From: Ostreococcus lucimarinus CCE9901
Lineage: Eukaryota > Chlorophyta > Mamiellophyceae > Mamiellales > Bathycoccaceae
Length of the DNA: 64,000 nucleotides
Reading direction: 5' to 3'
Assembly: GCF_000092065.1 (NCBI RefSeq)
Contig: NC_009374.1
Span: 372,001 to 436,000 of the forward strand
Shown: piece by piece, positions 63,320 through 64,000 of the stretch
Layout: each line of letters opens with the position of its first letter
How positions within the stretch are numbered: the first letter of the stretch is position 1
Notes under the pieces: generated by a model
Told to the model about the DNA's origin: nothing
Databases searched by the model: none
Seen by the model: only the letters and a program-made list of their open reading frames with translations
Program-made: the position numbers and the translations under genes

Positions 63320-64000
63320 ATGACCGCGATGACGCGCGTCGCGACGCCGACGCGCGTCGCGACGCCGGCGCGCGACGCGACGAAACGAACGACGCGATGC
63401 CGATGGCTGACGCGACCGCGCGACGACGACGCGCGACGACGCGTCGCGACGAACGCGGGGAACGGACGGTTCATCGTGGGAGGAAATTGGAAGTGTAACG
63501 GCACGCGCGCGTCGGTGAAGACGCTGATCGAGGAGCTGAACGCGGGAGAGCTGAGGGACGTGGACGTCGTCGTGGCGCCGCCGTTTTTGTTCTTGGACGA
63601 GGCGACGGAGACGTTGAAGGCGCCGTACGAGGTCGCGGCGCAGAATTGCTGGGTCGAGCCGGGTTTGGTGGATCCGACGCATCATTACGATAGCGATACG
63701 GGGGCGTTCACGGGGGAGGTGAGCGCGGAGATGTTGGAGGATTTACGAATTCCTTGGGTGATTCTCGGGCACAGCGAACGGAGAAATCTCTTCAACGAAT
63801 CGAACGAGTTCGTGGGGAAGAAGGTGGCGCACGCGCGGTTTCACGGCTTGTCCGTGATCGTGTGCGTCGGAGAAACGCTGGAGGAGCGAGAGAGCGGAAA
63901 GACGATGGATGTGATTTTCGCTCAGCTCAAAGCCGTGGCGACGGAGATCGACGACAAGGAGCACTCCAGCTGGGGATCGCAAGTCGTCATCGCGTACGAG
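63320..64000 (+). CDS. TPI: Triosephosphate isomerase, plastid-type, 5' part
   Basis: Interconverts dihydroxyacetone phosphate and glyceraldehyde-3-phosphate. 227 codons are in the window and the frame is open at position 64000. The N-terminus ([16 protein letters not shown], about 48 residues, Arg/Thr/Ala-rich) fits a plastid transit peptide. The catalytic Lys is in [11 protein letters not shown], the catalytic His in [13 protein letters not shown], and [11 protein letters not shown] follows. The last codons read VVIAYE, so the catalytic Glu of the AYEPVWA motif is the last residue before the edge. The ATG at 63320 is the first in frame; a second ATG lies nine bases on. Confidence 0.92.
   Translation, partial: MTAMTRVATPTRVATPARDATKRTTRCRWLTRPRDDDARRRVATNAGNGRFIVGGNWKCNGTRASVKTLIEELNAGELRDVDVVVAPPFLFLDEATETLKAPYEVAAQNCWVEPGLVDPTHHYDSDTGAFTGEVSAEMLEDLRIPWVILGHSERRNLFNESNEFVGKKVAHARFHGLSVIVCVGETLEERESGKTMDVIFAQLKAVATEIDDKEHSSWGSQVVIAYE

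Overview
The window reads as nuclear DNA of a picoplanktonic green alga of the Mamiellales. Ostreococcus is the most likely genus; the species cannot be decided from this sequence alone. The evidence is very high GC, densely packed mostly intronless genes on both strands, intergenic gaps of tens to about 200 bases, short introns with GTGCGT or GTGAGT donors and a CTGAC branch point, and green-lineage plastid genes (EPSP synthase, isoamylase, phylloquinone MenA, MurE-like). There are about 48 protein genes and one orphan exon-like stretch. I found no rRNA, tRNA, transposon or CRISPR array.

Layout. 1-7965: 5' part of peptide:N-glycanase (cut by the window edge), a Ran-binding FG protein, an NSUN2-type RNA m5C methyltransferase and a five-exon WASH complex subunit 4 (SWIP). 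8125-16922: EPSP synthase, Tim9, a double-AP2 transcription factor, an SfsA-family protein, an unknown protein, a Maf pyrophosphatase, an ArfGAP, and a membrane thioredoxin-like protein without its CxxC. 17092-26436: a 1005-residue SF2 helicase-like protein ending in an eIF2B-epsilon-type W2 domain, an unknown protein, isoamylase, lumazine synthase and COQ2. 26492-36931: Nup133, SPF45/DRT111, an ER thioredoxin-like protein, a DUF1279 protein, a MurE-like protein with eroded catalytic motifs, a small coiled coil and an ankyrin-like protein. 37113-45700: MPP-beta, NDUFB2, an SLC37-type transporter, two conserved unknowns, an orphan exon-like stretch, mitochondrial L20, cytosolic S8 and a small unknown. 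45779-54220: a large type II membrane protein, the PRC2 subunit Su(z)12, an SR-type protein, a PMP34/PNC-like carrier, a RING-H2 ligase and MenA. 54530-64000: a Popeye-like cyclic-nucleotide-binding membrane protein, a cytochrome b5-like protein, a TauE/SafE permease, coilin, an alpha/beta hydrolase, SAR1, SHMT with a newly inferred 5' exon, and the 5' part of triosephosphate isomerase, which stops at its catalytic Glu.

The genes are housekeeping and do not form an operon-like system. Several divergent pairs share one short promoter. Four divergent intergenic regions carry the same motif, ATTCGGACATTCGG; at three of them it sits beside a CACTGTTTG element, and two share a 19-base identical block, which suggests a shared regulatory module. 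The most unusual single gene is the helicase-W2 fusion at 17092-20109. Next come a WASH-complex subunit in a minimal green alga, the MurE-like probable pseudoenzyme, and the Popeye-like protein.
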